DNA from: Trichoplusia ni
Lineage: Eukaryota > Arthropoda > Insecta > Lepidoptera > Noctuidae
NCBI RefSeq assembly: GCF_003590095.1
Contig: NC_039486.1
Span: 4,214,336-4,278,335, forward strand
Direction of reading: 5' to 3'
Length of the DNA: 64,000 nt
Both the position numbers and the translations under genes were made by a program. This document shows, one piece after another, positions 60,379-64,000 of the stretch. The notes under the pieces are model-generated. The model saw nothing but the letters and a program-made list of their open reading frames with translations, was not told the origin of the DNA and did not search any database. How positions within the stretch are numbered: position 1 is the stretch's first letter; each line of letters begins with the position of its first letter.

Positions 60379-60720
60379 GCACAAATTGATCGATCACAGG
60401 TTAAGCTACACTTGAAATGGTCGGTCCTTGGATGGGTGACGATGTGCATCACAATAAGTTTCTCTGTGTTTCGGAAGGCACGTTAAAATTGTGGGTCCAG
60501 GCGGTTATTTACATATCTTTAGATAGTCATTACGGGTTGACAGTAGCTAGAAAACCTGATAACCAGTCTTATTACTTTCATTCTCGGTATCGTGTCCCCA
60601 AAGTAACTGGGCTGAGGAGATCAGATAGGCAGTCATTTCTTGTATAATACTGGTACCTAACTGCATCTGGTTAGACTGGAAGCCGACCCCAACATAGTTG
60701 GGAAAAGGCTAGGATGATGT
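60379..60720 (+). repeat. Dispersed repeat ending AGTTGGGAAAAGGCTAGGATGATG
   Basis: It reads GGTCGGTCCTTGGATGGGTG ACGATG, GTGTTTCGGAAGGCACGTTAAA and GGTTAGACTGGAAGCCGACC CCAACATAGTTGGGAAAAGG CTAGGATGATG. It is in the opposite orientation to the copy at 31490-31790. The 76-codon frame inside is a shadow. Confidence 0.75.
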
Positions 60721-60789
60721 TAAAACTAACAGAAAATACTATTAACAAGAGGCCTACGAAGATCTCTTAAAATAACCAATAACGTTTGA

Positions 60790-60846
60790 GTTGTGGGAAA
60801 GAGATGCCACTCTACACAGCATAATGCTCTGTCCCGCTTTCACAAC
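60790..60846 (+). repeat. Dispersed hairpin repeat, copy 6
   Basis: TTGTGGGAAAGAGATGCCAC TCTACACAGCATAATGCTCT GTCCCGCTTTCACAAC. A near-consensus copy; the outer ends TTGTGGGAAAG and CTTTCACAA are inverted repeats. Confidence 0.75.
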
Positions 60847-61137
60847 GGCAAAAGAAAGCATTAATTCCTGTTTAACATTTAGCTCATATTAAAACATATG
60901 ACAATTGATGGATATAATGAACATGTGCAGAGCGTGTTAATGCATTCACTGGTTATGATGTTCATAATATCATTAGTCTGTAGTAATGAAAGTCTATCAG
61001 CGTTTGGAATTATGATTAAGTTCCTTAATAAAGTATATTTTGTCTATACGAACATATTATATTGGATACTAGCTGTGCAACAAAACGTCGTCTGGTGGTG
61101 CTGAAGGGTGAGCTTGCTTGCATTTTTTGGTATCCTT

Positions 61138-61300
61138 AGCTGACCCAGAGAGCTCTGGTTTGCATTGATGTAGAAAAAAATACTTAGAAGGTGAAAAATA
61201 AATGTTATCCGATCCTCAGCTACCATATGCACACATTATTTCATGACAATCGGTCAAGCTGTGGAGGAATTTAAATACAAGACCGCGACACGTCAATTTT
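61138..61300 (+). repeat. RTE-like tail, 'TAGCTGACCCAG' family
   Basis: TTAGCTGACCCAGAGAGCTC TGGTTTGC, then GAAAAATAAATGTTATCCGA TCCTCAGCTACCATATGCAC and ATGACAATCGGTCAAGCTGTGG match the order of motifs in the 7263 copy, with strong divergence. Confidence 0.65.
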
Positions 61301-61604
61301 AAAAATTAACAATAAATCGATCAAGCGCCCACTGAGGTAAGCGTGCAAAAATTCAATAAAAAAAAATGCTTCGTTAATGCTCGTAGACAACCCGGGAAGC
61401 ATTTTAAAATCATATACTGAATTTTTTTTAAGCTTTTGTTATCTATATGTGTAGGTTGGTAAACGCAACATTCATTTAAAACTTACTGAATATTCTGAGT
61501 GAAGAAAGGTAAGTCGACTGCATATTTCACAAATAAATATTAACACTGATTGATGGAAAGAGGTCGAATACCTACCACTCTTCTCAAAAAAAAACTATTA
61601 AAAC

Positions 61605-61655
61605 TGGAAGAGGGACAGCGCAATACACTTCGTAGAGCGGCATCTCTTTCGCACC
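61605..61655 (-). repeat. Dispersed hairpin repeat, copy 7
   Basis: GGAAGAGGGACAGCGCAATA CACTTCGTAGAGCGGCATCT CTTTCGCACC. It is inverted relative to copy 6, 0.8 kb away. Flank TTGGTAGGAGGTC. Confidence 0.7.
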
Positions 61656-61848
61656 TTTAAGTCTTATTGTATGTTGGTAGGAGGTCAACATTACTTGGCA
61701 CAATGTTGATTGACCCGCCATTTACCGCTGCGTCACTGCAATATTTATATGTTTACATTCCATGTCAGTTGCAAACAAAAGAATAACCAACGTTTGGTAA
61801 CTTTTAGGGTTGGTATACAAAATCGATTTTTACATAAATGGAATATTA

Positions 61849-61899
61849 TTTTCGATTTTAAATCGATTTATAAACTATAAATCGATTTAAAATCGAAAA
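61849..61899. repeat. Perfect 24-bp fold-back rich in ATCGAT
   Basis: TTTTCGATTTTAAATCGATT TATA at 61849-61872 is the exact reverse complement of 61876-61899, with spacer AAC. ATCGATTT units also occur at 61822, 61899-61904 and 62032. ATCGAT is itself palindromic, which nests further dyads inside the arms. Confidence 0.85.
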
Positions 61900-61904
61900 T
61901 CGAT

Positions 61905-62990
61905 AAGTTCTTGCCTGTTATAGGATTGAATGATAATTTACGATTTTTTGTACTATCTACAATAATGCATCGGTATCCATTAAAATGTAACCGATCATCT
62001 GTGAGTAATATTGAGCGTTTTTATTTGAAAAAATCGATCCAGAAGCGAAATATTCAATTCTAAAAGATAAACTTAAGTTAGTCTTACATTGAAATACTTA
62101 TTTTATCCAAAACTCAAGCAATAAAAAAAAAATATTTCAAACAATTTCAAAACTTCATCCCTATAAATTTGTATCTACTAAACACAGTTTTCCACCCACA
62201 ATAGATGACTAAAAACGTAGCAACGTCTTACAGTAATAGTTATTTCCCATAACCGCATAACATAAGCGATCATTTCGGATGCTAAGTAGGTAATTTGAGT
62301 AAATAACTTATTGTGAAGGGCGAAGTTTTTATACGAGCGAGTGTGTACTGGGCTTATCATGTGCGGGTACCGTACCACTGAACCGTGAAGATATGCATTG
62401 TTTATGTTGAAAATACAGCGAAATAACGCTTTATTTGCATTTAATTTTTAATGGAAAAACAGCGTTTGTTTTTTTAGTTATTCACTTTTTAAGTTTTGTA
62501 AAAACGGTTTCTTTTTAGTTACTGTTTAACAGACTACAGAAAGGAGGATTTTCAATTCGTATTTTTATGTTTATTATGTCCGAGCTTCCGGCTGGTTGAG
62601 CCGATTTTGTATAGCTGACTGGTCTCATAAAAATTTCTTTGATTTCTTAGAGTTTTTTGTTTGAAACGTCAGAAGTACGTTGAGATAATTATTTGTTGGT
62701 TAAATGGATGTAATTGTGTTATTTAAAACAAAGATCGTTGCCTTTTGCCAAGATATAGATTCATATATCTTTTAACTAGACGTAAATTACTTTTAACGAT
62801 ACATAACATTTAACCTTATGTAAATTATTTATAACTCAGACTTTGTCGATTATAGATTACTAAAACTATACGAGCTTCTAAAATAAAATTTCAAAAAGCA
62901 CAACCCTAAAATCTTTGCAGGAGCCAAAATACGAACCCTTTATTAAAGTCTAAAAAATAATTAGCAACACATCGAGTTGCCGGACAGCTG
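61905..62990. other. AT-rich intergenic DNA
   Basis: No repeat end or supported exon recognised; the 66-codon minus-strand frame at 62178-62378 has no supporting signals. Confidence 0.35.
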
Positions 62991-62994
62991 ACAG

Positions 62995-63120
62995 TTGCAC
63001 CTGCGGGTGTGCGCAGCAGCCGGGCTGCGGCGGCGGGGCGACTGCGTGGCGGGTGCGTGGCGGGTGCGTGGCGGCAGCGGCGCGCCCCGGAACACAGCAG
63101 GGCGCCCGTGACAAAGGCGT
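62995..63120. other. Isolated CpG-dense island with an 11-bp tandem repeat
   Basis: About 120 bases of very high GC in AT-rich DNA. TGCGTGGCGGG is repeated at 63043-63053 and 63054-63064, with a variant TGCGTGGCGGC at 63065-63075. Plus- and minus-strand frames both run through it but lack splice sites. Possible promoter-proximal CpG patch of a gene to the right, or a foreign insertion. Confidence 0.5.
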
Positions 63121-63174
63121 TTGTTTATGAAAAATGCTTAGATAATATAAGTATCTAGTAATCTAATAGTTAGT

Positions 63175-63400
63175 GGCCCTGACTGCTATATCGGAGGTCG
63201 TTTGTTCGAATCCCACCCAGGACAATTTTTTATGAGCTGAGCACGGTCATTGTTCTGTCTTTGGGTGTAATTTATCTATTATATGTCTGTATTTAGAAAT
63301 ATTTGAGTATGTTTATCAGTTGTCTAGTACTCATAATACAAGCTTTGTTAAGTTTGAAACTAGATGGCGTTGTGTGAAATTTGTGGAATACTATACTATT
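63175..63400 (+). repeat. tRNA-derived SINE with extended body
   Basis: GGAGGTCGTTTGTTCGAATC CCACCCAGGACAA (B box and junction), TGGGTGTAATTTATCTATTA TATGTCTGTATTTAGAAATA TTTGAGTATG, ending AACTAGATGGCGTTGTGTGA. It shows the full 3' body that other copies lack. Confidence 0.7.
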
Positions 63401-63674
63401 ATTACTTACTCGTACTATTTTTATTAAAAAAACTGAGATTCGGACGAAATATTTTCGTGAATGCCGGTCACGTTTCCATCTGAGTTAAAAATACTCAAAG
63501 AATTATTATACTTGCAGGTACATTATTTACCCTAGTTATATTGAATTCAGGCATTGATATAGTTGTGTTTTGTTTTTGTTCAGAACTATTTTCTAGTTTT
63601 GGCAGGTCTTGCATTAGTAATCATCTTCAATATCTAAGTCCTGCAAATATTGAGCAAACTTAGGCTATCGCAAT

Positions 63675-64000
63675 CCTTATTAGTTAGTTTTAGGGTTTCA
63701 TACCTGAAGAATAAAAACAGAACCCTCCTCTGTCCGTAAGCACATTTTTTTTCTTATTCCTTCAGCCGTTACTGTCCCACTGCAGGGCAGAGGCCTCCCT
63801 TAGATTTTTCCACTCTGCTCAATAGTAGTTATAAAAGCCTATGTCTTATTATCAACTACCATTGAATTCGCAGTGCATGTATTGTGTAAAATTAAAAAAG
63901 CGTTGGAGGTGAGAAGTTTTTGTAATGATTTTTTTTTCTTTAGCCTATTTTGTGGCGCGTCTGACTTGCACTTGACCGATTTTTTTTTGTAGATGAATAT
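63675..64000 (-). repeat. Retroelement tail interrupted by a second LINE end
   Basis: GGGTTTCATACCTGAAGAAT AAAAACAGAACCCTCC is resumed at the right edge by GGCGCGTCTGACTTGCACTT GACCG, the two ends of the 'ACGGAACCCT..GACTCGCACTTG' family. Between them is CCCACTGCAGGGCAGAGGCC TCCCTTAG, the end of a different LINE, suggesting nested insertion. Orientation is taken from the nested LINE and is uncertain. Confidence 0.5.

Noticed and set aside
60417..60647. 76-codon + strand frame
   Set aside because: Lies wholly within a dispersed repeat also present in reverse at 31490-31790.
1..64000. LTR retrotransposon, CRISPR array, or viral insertion
   Set aside because: No paired long direct repeats with gag/pol frames, no regular spacer array and no recognisable viral protein were seen on either strand.

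Overview
This is AT-rich animal DNA from an insect, most likely a moth or butterfly. It contains spliced genes with GT-AG introns, and many repeat tails typical of Lepidoptera. Examples are non-LTR (RTE-like) tails with 'TAGCTGTTGCCCGCGACTTCGTCC' and 'CTAGCTGACCCAG.AAACGTTGTTTTGCC' signatures, tRNA-derived SINEs with a GGTTCGATTCCC-type B box, and LINE tails ending in GATGATGATGAT. There is no prokaryotic gene organisation, CRISPR array, rRNA or intact tRNA gene. Species-level assignment is not possible by eye.

The window is gene-poor. Three genes are well supported. (1) At the left edge, on the + strand, are the last four coding exons (304-2881) of an ASK1-type MAP kinase kinase kinase: the C-terminal coiled coil and SAM-like domain. 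(2) At 21971-23891, on the - strand, is a two-exon coiled-coil DUF4200 protein most like CFAP100, an axonemal inner-dynein-arm factor. (3) At 28284-30524, on the - strand, is a complete three-exon gene of 87 codons for a small three-CxxC zinc-binding protein of the ZAR1-like/zf-3CxxC kind. Its exons are so short that open-reading-frame searching misses it; I assembled it from splice sites, reading phase and the CxxC pattern.

Several weaker candidates are on the - strand. They are a possible four-exon gene (48249 down to 40217) whose exon phases agree, a 93-codon terminal-exon-like frame at 49456-49737, an 80-nt exon at 26072-26151 and a terminal-exon-like frame at 6879-7040. I do not recognise these proteins.

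The rest is intergenic or intronic DNA filled with transposon remains. The clearest is a 1766-bp Tc1/mariner-type derivative at 51670-53435 with 20-bp perfect inverted ends, a TA target duplication, and a transposase reduced to its N-terminal helix-turn-helix joined to its C-terminal tail. Others are a 365-bp MITE in an ASK1 intron (1246-1610), a MITE at 4931-5172, a seven-member family of about 50-bp imperfect hairpins, two perfect fold-backs (25877-25927 and 61849-61899), and a three-copy minisatellite just beyond the CFAP100-like gene (21231-21545). I saw no new multi-gene system; the most useful results are the hidden zinc-protein gene, the candidate four-exon gene and the hairpin family.
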